NCBI RefSeq assembly: GCF_030503595.1
Contig: NZ_CP129966.1
Span: 1,798,001-1,862,000 of the forward strand
Length of the DNA stretch: 64,000 bases
Origin: Corynebacterium sp. P4-C1
Lineage (GTDB): Bacteria; Actinomycetota; Actinomycetes; Mycobacteriales; Mycobacteriaceae
Direction: 5' to 3'
Both the position numbers and the translations under genes were made by a program. Shown here piece after piece: positions 54,301-63,089 of the stretch. Every line of letters starts with the position of its first letter. Position 1 is the stretch's first letter. The notes under the pieces were generated by a model. That model did no database searches. It saw nothing but the letters and a program-made list of their open reading frames with translations, and was not told the DNA's origin.

Positions 54301-56076
54301 ATGGATCTCGAACAGCTGCTGTACCAGTTCTACGACGACGACAAGATCGCCTTGCCGCCGGAGCTGTCCCTGTTCCAGTTGTGCGAGATGCTCTACCAGG
54401 GCAGCAAGGAAATGGGCACCGGTGAGGTGCACCAGCTGCGGTACTGGGACTTCTCGGAGGACCGCGAAGGCGTGGCCGTGGATTACACCCGCGACGAAGT
54501 GATCACCCGCATTAAGGCGGTCGCCGCGCGCCTGCAGCAGACCGGCCAGCCGGGCAACCGCGTAGCCATCATGGCGGCGAATTCGCCCGAGTACCTATTC
54601 GCGTTCATGGGCGCGATCTACGCCGGCCAGGTGCCTGTGCCGCTGTACGACCCGAATGAGCCGGGTCACGGCGAGCAGCTCACCGCGGTGCTGGCGGATT
54701 CGAAGGCGGCGGCGGTGCTGACCAACAACGCCGGTGCCAAGGCGGTCCGCGAGTTCTTCGCCGAGGTGCCGCGCGCGGAGCGTCCGCGCATCCTGGTCGT
54801 CGACGCGCTGCCGGATTCGCTCGCGGAGTCCTGGACCGCGCCGGCGGAGCCGACGGAGTTGGACGCTGTCGACGAGGTCGCATTCCTGCAGTACACCTCC
54901 GGCTCCACCCGTCTGCCGGCCGGCGTGGTGCTGACTCACCGCGCGATTTTGACGAATGTGCTGCAGATCTACGACGCGGTCGAGCTGAAGATGCCGCTGC
55001 GACTGTCCACGTGGTTGCCGCTGCACCACGACATGGGCATCATTCTCACCGTCTTCGTCACCATCATGGGCATTGAATTCGAGCTTATGGGGCCGCGCGA
55101 CTTCATCCAGCAGCCGAAGCGTTGGCTCGACCAGATCAACCGTCGCGAGGACGACGACGAGACGTTCGTCTACACCGTCGTGCCCAACTTCGCACTGGAT
55201 TTGGCATCCCGCTATGCCGCGCCGGAGAACCCCGGTGACTACGATCTTTCCGCGCTGGACGGGCTCCTCATCGGCTCCGAGCCGGTGACCAAGGCCGCGG
55301 TGGATGCGTTCGTGGAGACCTTCGGCCCGTCGAAGCTCGACCCGCAGGTGCTCCGTCCGTCGTACGGTCTGGCGGAGGCCACGCTGATCGTCTCCACTCC
55401 GCAGACTCACGAGCGTCCGTTCTTCAAGACCTTCGACCGCGAGCAGGTCGGTGCCGGCCGCGTTGTGGAGGCCGAGGACGGAATCCCCTTCGCCTCCAAC
55501 GGCCAGCCGGTCCCAGACATGCGCTTCGCCATCGTCGACCCGGAGACCCACGAGGAGGTCGAAGAAGGGACCATCGGCGAGCTGTGGCTGCAGGGCGACA
55601 ACGTCGCCGCCGGCTACGAAGGGCGCGAGGACGACACGAAGAAGACCTTCGGCAACACGCTGCGCGGGGAGGGCGGTTGGCTGGCCACGGGCGATCTCGT
55701 CGCTTTCCACCAGGGCCACCTCTACATCACCGGACGTTTGAAGGACCTGGTGGTCATCGCCGGGCGCAACCACTACCCGCAGGATATTGAGGCCACGGTC
55801 ATGGAGGCGTCCGACCATGTCCGCCCGGATTCGGTGGCGGCGTTCGCGGTGCCGGGGGAGGATGCCGAAAAGCTCGTGCTCCTCGTGGAACGCGTGGAGG
55901 GCGCGGAAGAGGCCTCCGACGCGCTCGCCGAGGACGCGATCCGCGCGGCGGTGACGAACAAGCACGGCATCAGTCCGGAAATCGTGCGTTTCTACGCGCC
56001 GAACGAGATCGCGCGCTCTAGCTCTGGCAAGATTGCCCGCGTGGTCAACCGCGCAAAGTTCCTGCGGGAAAACTAG
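54301..56076 (+). CDS. fadD32: Long-chain fatty acid--AMP ligase FadD32
   Basis: The 591-residue enzyme activates meromycolic-type fatty acids as acyl-adenylates and loads them onto Pks13. The adenylate-forming motifs are FLQYTSGSTRLPAGVVLTH (P-loop-like A3), PSYGLAEATLIVS (A5), GELWLQGDNVAAGY (A7) and TGDLVAFHQGHLYITGRLKDLVVIAGRNHYPQDIE (A8). The C-terminal catalytic Lys region is SSSGKIAR. AAGGAG precedes the ATG by 8 bases. It is followed by pks13 after an 88-base spacer that contains an inverted repeat. Confidence 0.95.
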   Translation: MDLEQLLYQFYDDDKIALPPELSLFQLCEMLYQGSKEMGTGEVHQLRYWDFSEDREGVAVDYTRDEVITRIKAVAARLQQTGQPGNRVAIMAANSPEYLFAFMGAIYAGQVPVPLYDPNEPGHGEQLTAVLADSKAAAVLTNNAGAKAVREFFAEVPRAERPRILVVDALPDSLAESWTAPAEPTELDAVDEVAFLQYTSGSTRLPAGVVLTHRAILTNVLQIYDAVELKMPLRLSTWLPLHHDMGIILTVFVTIMGIEFELMGPRDFIQQPKRWLDQINRREDDDETFVYTVVPNFALDLASRYAAPENPGDYDLSALDGLLIGSEPVTKAAVDAFVETFGPSKLDPQVLRPSYGLAEATLIVSTPQTHERPFFKTFDREQVGAGRVVEAEDGIPFASNGQPVPDMRFAIVDPETHEEVEEGTIGELWLQGDNVAAGYEGREDDTKKTFGNTLRGEGGWLATGDLVAFHQGHLYITGRLKDLVVIAGRNHYPQDIEATVMEASDHVRPDSVAAFAVPGEDAEKLVLLVERVEGAEEASDALAEDAIRAAVTNKHGISPEIVRFYAPNEIARSSSGKIARVVNRAKFLREN

Positions 56077-56093
56077 GACGTTAACGCGTGGGA

Positions 56094-56120
56094 CTTACAG
56101 GCCGATAAGTAGGCCGTAAG
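56094..56120 (+). promoter_or_regulatory. Inverted repeat between fadD32 and pks13
   Basis: CTTACAGGCC and GGCCGTAAG form an imperfect stem around GATAAGTA. AATTTACAG follows. It may act as an mRNA processing or attenuation element that sets the fadD32:pks13 ratio; the function is inferred. Confidence 0.4.
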
Positions 56121-56164
56121 AATTTACAGCGAAAGAACGAGAGAAGGGGCGTGAGGCTTAAGCC

Positions 56165-59100
56165 ATGACGGAAAGCGAGCTCACCACCTGGTTGCAGTCG
56201 TGGATCTCCGATGCGACGGGGGCTGACACTGTCGATCCGTCTGTTCCGCTGGATAACCTCGGTCTTTCCTCGCGCGACGTGGTCGTGCTGTCCGGCGAGC
56301 TCGAGCGGCTCCTGGACATCAAGCTCGACCCGACGGTCGCGTACCAGTACCCGACGGTGGAAGCACTCGCGCACGGCCTGCTCGCTCCGACGGCAACCGG
56401 TGCACAGCGCTTGTCGACGTCCGGTCCCGCCTTTCCCGCCCAGCGCACAGCCGGCCTGGGCTCCGGCGACATCGCCATCGTCGGCCGCGCCGGCCGTTTC
56501 CCGGGTGCGCAGAATGTCGACGAATTCTGGGATCTGCTCGTCTCCGGCCAGTCGGTCACCGGACCGTTGCCGGAGGGCCGCTGGACCGAATACTCGCAGG
56601 ACCCGGTGATGTCGGCGAAGATGCGCGAGCAGAATATCCAGGGCGGCTACCTGGACGACATCCGCACCTTCGACAACGAATTCTTCGGCCTGTCCCCGCT
56701 TGAGGCGGAGAACATGGACCCGCAGCAGCGCATCATGCTGGAGCTGGCGTGGGAGGCGCTCGAGGACGCGCACATCCCGGCTAACCGGCTGCGCGGGGAG
56801 TCCGTCGGTGTGTTCGTGGGGTCGTCCTCGAACGACTACGGCATGCTGATCACCTCCGACCCGGCTTCGGCGCACCCGTACGCGCTGACCGGCACGTCGA
56901 GCGCGGTGATCCCGAACCGTATTTCCTACGCTTTCGATTTCCGCGGGCCGTCGATGAATGTGGACACGGCCTGCTCGTCGTCCCTGGTATCGGTCCACCA
57001 CGCCGTGCGCGCGCTGCGCGGCGGCGAATCCGACGTGGCCCTGGCCGGCGGCGTGAATATCCTCGCCTCCCCGTTCATCTCCACTGCCTTCGCTGAACTC
57101 GGCGTGATCAGCCCGTCCGGGAAGATCAGCGCGTTTTCCGACGATGCCGACGGCTTCGTCCGCGCGGAGGCGGCGGGATTCATCGTGCTCAAGCGCGTTG
57201 AGGATGCAATTGCCGACGGCGACGAGGTCCTCGCCGTGATCAAGGGCTCGGCGACCAATTCCGACGGCCACTCCAACGGTCTCACCGCCCCCAACCCGGA
57301 GGCCCAGGTGGACGTGCTGCGCCGCGCCTACGCCGATGCGGGCATCGACCCGGCTGCGGTGGACCTGGTGGAGGCGCACGGCACCGGCACGGCGCTCGGC
57401 GACCCGATCGAGGCGACTGCGCTCGGCCAGGTGCTCGGTGCGGGGCGTGCCGATGCGGATCCGTTGCTGCTCGGCTCGGCGAAGTCGAATATCGGCCACT
57501 CCGAGTCCGCTGCTGGCGTGGTGGCCATGATCAAGGTGATCGAGGCCCTGACCCGCAGCACAGTTCCTCCGACGGCGAATTTCACCACCGGCAACAAGTT
57601 CATCGACTTCGACGCGACGAAGATTGAGGTCGTCGAGGATCCCCGTGAGTGGCCCGAGTACTCCGGCCGCCGCATTGCCGGCGTGTCCGGCTTCGGTTTC
57701 GGCGGCACCAACGCCCACATCGTGGTCAGCGACTTCGACCCGGCGGAATACGATGTTCCCGCCCGCGTGCCGTCTGCCGGCCTGGTCGACCCGGCCAACC
57801 CGGACACGGTGCTGCTGCCGGTCTCGGGGTTGCTGCCGTCGCGCCGCCGTGAGTTGGCCGCCGCTGTGGCGGAATCCCTGACCGATGGCACCGACCTGCG
57901 CGCCGTCGCCCGCACCCTGGCCGGCCGCAACCACGGCCGTTCCCGCGCGGTGGTCACCGCCTCCACCGTGGAGGAAGCGCGCAAGCGTCTCGGCTACGTC
58001 GCTGAGGGCAAGGTCACCCAGGGCGTGGCGGCGGCGGATGCGCCGTCGCCCGCTGGCCCGGTCTTCGTCTACTCCGGTTTCGGCTCCCAGCACCGCAAGA
58101 TGGTCAAGCCGCTGGTGGAGCTATCACCGGCGTTCCGCGCCCGGATCCAGGAACTGGACAAGGTCGTTGAGTTCGAATCCGGCTGGTCGATGCTGGACAT
58201 CATTCTCGACGACGAGCAGACCTACGACACGGAAACCGGCCAGGTCACCGTCACCGCCATTCAGATTGCGCTGACGGACTTGCTGGCCAGCTACGGCATC
58301 ACCCCGGCCGCCACCATGGGAATGTCCATGGGCGAGATTGCCGCGGCATATGCTGCCGACGGCTTGAGCGCCGAGGACGCCATGCTGATCGCCTGCACCC
58401 GCGCTCGCCTGATGGGCGAGGGTGAGAAGACCGTCGAGGGCACCGAGCAGGAAGGCGCGATGGCCGTGGTGGAGTTGTCGCGGGAGGAGCTTGAGGGCTT
58501 CGTCGATAAGCACCCGGAAGCTGCCGGTGTCGAGCCCGCCGTCTACGCGGGCCCGGGCATGACCACGGTGGGTGGCCCCGGAAAGGCCGTGGACTACCTG
58601 GTCGCGGCGCTCGAAGAGGAGAGCAAGTTCGCGCGCAAGTTGAATGTTCGCGGCGCGGGCCACACGAGCATGCTCGACCCGATTCTCGGCGAGCTCGCCG
58701 GCGACATCGCGGGCATCGAACCGAAACCGCTCCGGATCCCGCACTTCGGCTCCGTCGACGGCACTCACCGTGTCGGCGAGACGATCCATGACGTGGACTA
58801 CTGGATCCGCATGACGCGCCAGCCGGTGCTGTTCCAGGACGCCACCGAGGCCGCGCTCGCCGCGGGCCACACGATCCTGGTGGAGATCTCCCCGAACCCG
58901 GTGGCGATCATGGGCATGATGAACACGGCGTTCACCGTGGGCAAGCCCGACACCCAGCTGCTCTTCGCCCTCAAGCGCAAGGAGAGCGAGCCAGGCACGC
59001 TGCTCGATCTCGCCGCCAAGCTCTACGTTTCCGGCATGCCGGTGGACTTCGCCGCGCTCGCCGGCGACGGTGCCCGCGCCGACGTTCCACACACGCCGCT

Positions 59101-60952
59101 GCACCGCAACGAACTGTGGACATCCGCGCGCCCGAGCTCCTCCGGCTCCGGCCCGCTCGGCGCGAAGGTGACCCTGCCGGACGGCACGATCGTCTACGCG
59201 GCGCCGGCCGACCAGATCTTCTCCGCGATGCAGATCGTGGAGCTCGCCGCCGCCGAGGTCGATGCGAAGGCCAACGTCGTCGCGGTCGAGGAGCGTGCGC
59301 CGCTGCCCGCAGCCGGCGAACTGACCACCATGGTCCGCCGTGGCTTGGGCGGGTTGACCATCACTGTCTACAACGGCGCGATCCTCGTTGCGGAAGGCTT
59401 CGCCTCCACGCTGGACCTGGGCCAGGCGACGCTTCCGGGCGTGACCGAAGCACCGCAGCCGGCGCCGGAGGTGAAGGCCGCCCGCGAGCAGCTGATCCGC
59501 GGCGCCACCGACGACATCGATGTCGTGCGGTGGGACCCGGCGACCGAGACCGTTGAGGAGCGTCTCCGCGCGATCGTGTCCGAATCGATGGGCTACGACG
59601 TCGACGACTTGCCCGACGAACTTCCGCTGATCGACCTCGGGCTCGACTCCCTGATGGGCATGCGCATCAAGAACCGTGTCGAGAACGACTTCCAGATCCC
59701 GCCGCTGCAGGTGCAGGCGCTCCGCGAGGCGTCTGTCGCCGACGTCATCGCCATGGTGGAGGAAGCCGTCGCCGGCAACGCCGATGGCGCCCAGCCGATG
59801 GCGGAAAACGACCCGCACCGCGACCCGGCGCACGCCGTAGAGAAGGCAAAGGATGCCGGAGCCGGCGTCGGCGTCGCCCCGCGCGACGCCTCCGAGCGCA
59901 TGGTCTTCGGCGCCTGGGCCAAGTACGCCGGCCAGGCAGCCGCAGGTGTGACCTCCCCGCTGCCGGAGATCGCCCGCGGGCAGGCCGAGCAGATCGCCGC
60001 GCACCTGACGGAGCGCTCCGGCATCGAGGTCAGCGCCGACGATGTGCTGGCCGCCGAGACCCTCGAGCCGCTGGCTAACACCGTGCGTGAAGGTCTGGAG
60101 AGCCCGGTCGAGGGCAATATCCGCGTCATGCGCGAGCGCACTGACGAGACCACACCGTCCCTCTTCGTCTTCCACCCGGCCGGCGGATCCAGCGTGGTCT
60201 ACCAGCCGCTGACCCGCCGCTTGCCCGATAACGTGCCGGTCTATGGCATCGAGCGTCTTGAAGGCACCTTGGAAGACCGTGCCGCGGCTTATATCGCGGA
60301 TATCGAGCGCCTTGCCGCCGGCCAGCCGATCGTGCTCGCCGGCTGGTCCTTCGGCGGTGCCCTGGCTTACGAGGTCGCGCACCAGCTGCAGAGCCGCAAG
60401 GGAACCGACGCTGAAATCCCGGTGAAATTCATCGCCCTTCTGGACACCACCCAGCCGTCGAACCCGACGCCGGACACCCCTGAGGAGACGAAGAAGCGCT
60501 GGGAGCGTTACGCCGCATTCGCGAAAGACACCTACGGCCTTGACTTCGAGGTGCCGTATGAGCTGCTCGAGACCGCGGGTGAGGACGCGATGCTGCAGAT
60601 GCTCGCTGATTTCCTCGCCACCACCGATGCTTCCGAGCACGGTTTGGCTGCGGGTGTGCTGGAGCACCAGCGCGCGTCCTTCGTGGACAACCAGATCCTG
60701 GCCAAGGTGGACATGCAGGACTGGGCCGACGTGGATCTGCCCGTGCTGCTCTTCCGCGCGGAGCGCATGCACGACGGCGCGATCATGCTTGAGCCGGCTT
60801 ACGAGGAGATCGACCCGGACGGTGGCTGGGCCGCTATCGTGGAGGACCTGACTATCGTGCAGCTGCCGGGCGACCACCTGGCAGTTGTGGATGAACCCGC
60901 GGTGGGGATCGTGGGCAAGCACATCGCCGAATGGATCGCCGAGGTGGATTAA
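56165..60952 (+). CDS. pks13: Mycolic acid condensing polyketide synthase Pks13
   Basis: The 1595-residue type I PKS condenses the activated fatty acid with a carboxyacyl-CoA to the mycolic beta-ketoester. Its domain order is ACP-KS-AT-ACP-TE. N-terminal ACP has its attachment Ser36 in LGLSSRD. The ketosynthase has Cys270 in VDTACSSS with its His pair in EAHGTGTALGDP and SNIGHSESAAG. The acyltransferase has Ser721 in GMSMGEIAAAY. The C-terminal ACP has Ser1162 in LGLDSLMGMR. The thioesterase has Ser1395 in GWSFGGALAYE and His in PGDHLAVV. The size is a little smaller than mycobacterial Pks13. All catalytic residues are present. Confidence 0.97.
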   Translation: MTESELTTWLQSWISDATGADTVDPSVPLDNLGLSSRDVVVLSGELERLLDIKLDPTVAYQYPTVEALAHGLLAPTATGAQRLSTSGPAFPAQRTAGLGSGDIAIVGRAGRFPGAQNVDEFWDLLVSGQSVTGPLPEGRWTEYSQDPVMSAKMREQNIQGGYLDDIRTFDNEFFGLSPLEAENMDPQQRIMLELAWEALEDAHIPANRLRGESVGVFVGSSSNDYGMLITSDPASAHPYALTGTSSAVIPNRISYAFDFRGPSMNVDTACSSSLVSVHHAVRALRGGESDVALAGGVNILASPFISTAFAELGVISPSGKISAFSDDADGFVRAEAAGFIVLKRVEDAIADGDEVLAVIKGSATNSDGHSNGLTAPNPEAQVDVLRRAYADAGIDPAAVDLVEAHGTGTALGDPIEATALGQVLGAGRADADPLLLGSAKSNIGHSESAAGVVAMIKVIEALTRSTVPPTANFTTGNKFIDFDATKIEVVEDPREWPEYSGRRIAGVSGFGFGGTNAHIVVSDFDPAEYDVPARVPSAGLVDPANPDTVLLPVSGLLPSRRRELAAAVAESLTDGTDLRAVARTLAGRNHGRSRAVVTASTVEEARKRLGYVAEGKVTQGVAAADAPSPAGPVFVYSGFGSQHRKMVKPLVELSPAFRARIQELDKVVEFESGWSMLDIILDDEQTYDTETGQVTVTAIQIALTDLLASYGITPAATMGMSMGEIAAAYAADGLSAEDAMLIACTRARLMGEGEKTVEGTEQEGAMAVVELSREELEGFVDKHPEAAGVEPAVYAGPGMTTVGGPGKAVDYLVAALEEESKFARKLNVRGAGHTSMLDPILGELAGDIAGIEPKPLRIPHFGSVDGTHRVGETIHDVDYWIRMTRQPVLFQDATEAALAAGHTILVEISPNPVAIMGMMNTAFTVGKPDTQLLFALKRKESEPGTLLDLAAKLYVSGMPVDFAALAGDGARADVPHTPLHRNELWTSARPSSSGSGPLGAKVTLPDGTIVYAAPADQIFSAMQIVELAAAEVDAKANVVAVEERAPLPAAGELTTMVRRGLGGLTITVYNGAILVAEGFASTLDLGQATLPGVTEAPQPAPEVKAAREQLIRGATDDIDVVRWDPATETVEERLRAIVSESMGYDVDDLPDELPLIDLGLDSLMGMRIKNRVENDFQIPPLQVQALREASVADVIAMVEEAVAGNADGAQPMAENDPHRDPAHAVEKAKDAGAGVGVAPRDASERMVFGAWAKYAGQAAAGVTSPLPEIARGQAEQIAAHLTERSGIEVSADDVLAAETLEPLANTVREGLESPVEGNIRVMRERTDETTPSLFVFHPAGGSSVVYQPLTRRLPDNVPVYGIERLEGTLEDRAAAYIADIERLAAGQPIVLAGWSFGGALAYEVAHQLQSRKGTDAEIPVKFIALLDTTQPSNPTPDTPEETKKRWERYAAFAKDTYGLDFEVPYELLETAGEDAMLQMLADFLATTDASEHGLAAGVLEHQRASFVDNQILAKVDMQDWADVDLPVLLFRAERMHDGAIMLEPAYEEIDPDGGWAAIVEDLTIVQLPGDHLAVVDEPAVGIVGKHIAEWIAEVD

Positions 60953-60956
60953 GACA

Positions 60957-62510
60957 ATGACGATGCCGATGACGACCGCTGAGAAACTCGCCGACCTGCG
61001 CGACCGCCTGGAGCGTGCACAGGACCCGGGCTCCGAGCGGGCGCGCAAGCGCCGCGACGATGCCGGGCAGACCACGCCCCGCCAGCGCATCAACGCGCTT
61101 CTCGATGAAGGGTCGTTCGTCGAAACCGGTGCGCTCGCCCGCACCCCCGGCGACGACGACGCGGTCTATTCCGACGGCGTGGTCACCGGCTACGGGCGTA
61201 TCGACGGCCGGCCGGTGGCCATCTACGCCCACGACAAGACCGTCTACGGCGGTTCCGTCGGTGTGACCTTCGGCCGCAAAGTGGTCGACGTGATGGAGCT
61301 GGCCATCAAGGTCGGCTGCCCCGTCATCGGCATCCAGGACTCCGGCGGCGCCCGCATCCAGGACGCGGTGACCTCGCTGGCGATGTACTCGGAAATCGCC
61401 CGCCGCCAGCTGCCGCTATCGGGCCGCTCCCCGCAGATCTCCATCATGCTGGGCAAGTCCGCCGGCGGCGCCGTGTACGCCCCGGTGACCACCGACTTCA
61501 TTGTGGCGGTCGACGGCCAAGCTGAAATGTACGTAACCGGCCCCGCCGTCATCCGCGAGGTCACCGGTGAGGATGTCTCCTCGGCGGAGCTCGGCGGCGC
61601 GATGCAGCAGGAGCAGAACGGTAACGTCTCCGTCACCGTCCCGAGCGAGGAGGAGGCCTTCGAGTTCGTCCGCGACCTGCTCGGCCACCTGCCCACCAGC
61701 GCATTCGACGAGCCGCCGGTGGCGTGGGCCCCGTCCGACGAGGACCTGGACGATTCCGCGCTCGACAGCTTCATGCCGGACGACACCAACGCCGGTTACG
61801 ACATGATGGACCTTCTGGTCCAGCTCGGCGACGACGAAGAAATCCTCGAGATCCAGGAGAATTACGCTCCGAACCTGATCTGCGCCATTGGGCGTATCGA
61901 CGGCCGACCCGTCGGCTTCGTGGCCAACAACCCCATGCACTTCGCCGGCTGCATCGATGCCGACGCCGCCGACAAGGGCGCGCGCTTCATCCAGATCTGC
62001 GACGCGTACAACCTGCCCCTGATCTTCGTCGTGGACACGCCGGGCTACCTGCCGGGCGTGGACCAGGAGAAGGTCGGTCTGATCCACCGCGGCGCCAAGC
62101 TGGCGTTCTCCGTGGTGCAGTCGACGGTGCCGAAGATCTCCCTGATCGTCCGTAAGGCCTACGGTGGTGCCTACGCCGTGATGGGCTCGAAGAACCTCTC
62201 CGGCGACCTGAATTTCGCGTGGCCCACCGCGCAGATCGCCGTGATGGGCTCCGCCGCGGCGGCTGTGATGATCCAAGGTAAGCAACTCGCCGCCATCGAG
62301 GACGAAGCGCAGCGCAACGCGATGAAGAAGATGTTCATGGACTTCTACGAGGAGAATATGACCTCCCCGTACGTGGCCACGGAACGCGGCTACCTCGACG
62401 GCATGATCCAGCCCTCGGAGACGCGCCTGATGCTGCGCCGTGCGCTACGCCAGCTGTCCACCAAGTACGACGCCGACCTGCCGAAGAAGCACAATATTCA
62501 CCCGCTGTAG
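60957..62510 (+). CDS. accD3: Acyl-CoA carboxylase carboxyltransferase subunit for mycolate synthesis
   Basis: The 517-residue carboxyltransferase beta subunit carboxylates long-chain acyl-CoA to supply Pks13 with the extender unit, in a complex with AccBC, AccE and another AccD. The crotonase-like halves carry GVTFGRKVVDVMELAIKVGCPVIGIQDSGGARIQ with oxyanion-hole glycines, and the second-half signature PHGxx region near FVVDTPGYLPGVDQEKVGLI. In C. glutamicum this position is accD3, and in mycobacteria accD4. ATG 60957 is 4 bases after pks13's stop, with no visible ribosome binding site of its own, so it is coupled to pks13. Confidence 0.93.
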   Translation: MTMPMTTAEKLADLRDRLERAQDPGSERARKRRDDAGQTTPRQRINALLDEGSFVETGALARTPGDDDAVYSDGVVTGYGRIDGRPVAIYAHDKTVYGGSVGVTFGRKVVDVMELAIKVGCPVIGIQDSGGARIQDAVTSLAMYSEIARRQLPLSGRSPQISIMLGKSAGGAVYAPVTTDFIVAVDGQAEMYVTGPAVIREVTGEDVSSAELGGAMQQEQNGNVSVTVPSEEEAFEFVRDLLGHLPTSAFDEPPVAWAPSDEDLDDSALDSFMPDDTNAGYDMMDLLVQLGDDEEILEIQENYAPNLICAIGRIDGRPVGFVANNPMHFAGCIDADAADKGARFIQICDAYNLPLIFVVDTPGYLPGVDQEKVGLIHRGAKLAFSVVQSTVPKISLIVRKAYGGAYAVMGSKNLSGDLNFAWPTAQIAVMGSAAAAVMIQGKQLAAIEDEAQRNAMKKMFMDFYEENMTSPYVATERGYLDGMIQPSETRLMLRRALRQLSTKYDADLPKKHNIHPL

Positions 62511-62555
62511 CCGGATCCGTAACGGTTGTGTAACGCTGCCGGGGCCGGCCGCGAT

Positions 62556-62584
62556 AGTCGGGGAAGAAACAGAATTTCCCGACT
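62556..62584 (+). promoter_or_regulatory. Hairpin in the leader of the 36-residue peptide gene
   Basis: AGTCGGGGAA (62556-62565) and TTTCCCGACT (62575-62584) form a 10-position stem with one mismatch or G-T pair. It lies 18 bases before the start codon and just ahead of the ribosome binding site AGGAGG, where it could affect mRNA stability or translation. Confidence 0.5.
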
Positions 62585-62602
62585 ACCTACGCAGGAGGAA
62601 AC

Positions 62603-62713
62603 ATGCTCAGCAGCGTTCTGGATCTCGGTTCCGAGCTCATCAACTACATCGTGTGGATCGTCCGCTCGATCCAAAACGGCCAGATGCCGTTCAACGGCCA
62701 GATGCCGTTCTAA
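62603..62713 (+). CDS. 36-residue peptide with duplicated NGQMPF C-terminus
   Basis: The peptide MLSSVLDLGSELINYIVWIV... is hydrophobic and helical for its first 24 residues. It then ends with the hexapeptide NGQMPF twice. A strong AGGAGG lies 6 bases upstream, and a hairpin precedes it. It is too short for standard gene calling but has better translation signals than most neighbours. No homologue is recognised. Small mycomembrane peptides (PorA, PorH, ProtX) of corynebacteria have similar length and helix character; the adjacency to mycolate genes makes that a reasonable, untested comparison. Confidence 0.7.
   Translation: MLSSVLDLGSELINYIVWIVRSIQNGQMPFNGQMPF
62675..62710 (+). repeat. Exact 18-base tandem duplication within the small peptide gene
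   Basis: AACGGCCAGATGCCGTTC is present twice back to back, in frame, encoding NGQMPF-NGQMPF just before the stop codon. Confidence 0.95.
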
Positions 62714-62716
62714 GCG

Positions 62717-63079
62717 TTAACGCTTGATCAGGCGCGCAACGCCGCGCCACCCCAACATCAGCAGCGCCGACATCACGCTGGCCACGACAATGAAGGACCA
62801 GTGCGGCAGCTGCTGATTTTTCATGCCCCAGATGATCAGGCCGGTGGCGACCGTTACCAGCCAGATGAGCACCCCGCTGCGCGCACCCTCCGCCTTCCCG
62901 GCGAACGTGACGATCACCCAGGCGAGTGCCACACCGACCAGGAACGGCCACAACGTCGACAGCCAGCCGGTGAAATTCAACGGCATCTCGTCGGTCTGGT
63001 GCGCGATGCGGGCAAGCAGCGCGAAGACAGCGATGGCGAGGGTGTCCATGGCGATGGCGGTGGTCCTGGAGATCTTCAT
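62717..63079 (-). CDS. DUF3054 family membrane protein
   Basis: The 120-residue protein has four predicted membrane segments: TAIAMDTLAIAVFALLARIAH, LWPFLVGVALAWVIVTFAG, GVLIWLVTVATGLIIWGM and FIVVASVMSALLMLGWRG. It matches the DUF3054 family of actinobacteria, of unknown function. The start at 63079 (MKISRTTAI) has TAGAAT exactly 7 bases upstream, so it is leaderless. The 3' end converges on the 36-residue peptide gene, with the palindrome AAGCGTTAACGCTT between. Confidence 0.85.
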   Translation of the reverse strand: MKISRTTAIAMDTLAIAVFALLARIAHQTDEMPLNFTGWLSTLWPFLVGVALAWVIVTFAGKAEGARSGVLIWLVTVATGLIIWGMKNQQLPHWSFIVVASVMSALLMLGWRGVARLIKR

Positions 63080-63089
63080 ACGCCCCATT

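Noticed and set aside
58124..61144. A 1006-residue open frame antisense to pks13 and accD3
   Set aside because: High GC and third-position bias create long antisense frames. The protein is rich in Arg, His and Gly with no domain, while the sense strand has full catalytic motifs.
62712..62725. AAGCGTTAACGCTT as a transcription terminator or attachment site
   Set aside because: It is a perfect palindrome with no loop and no T-tract, and part of it encodes the last codons of the DUF3054 protein. It probably has no separate role.
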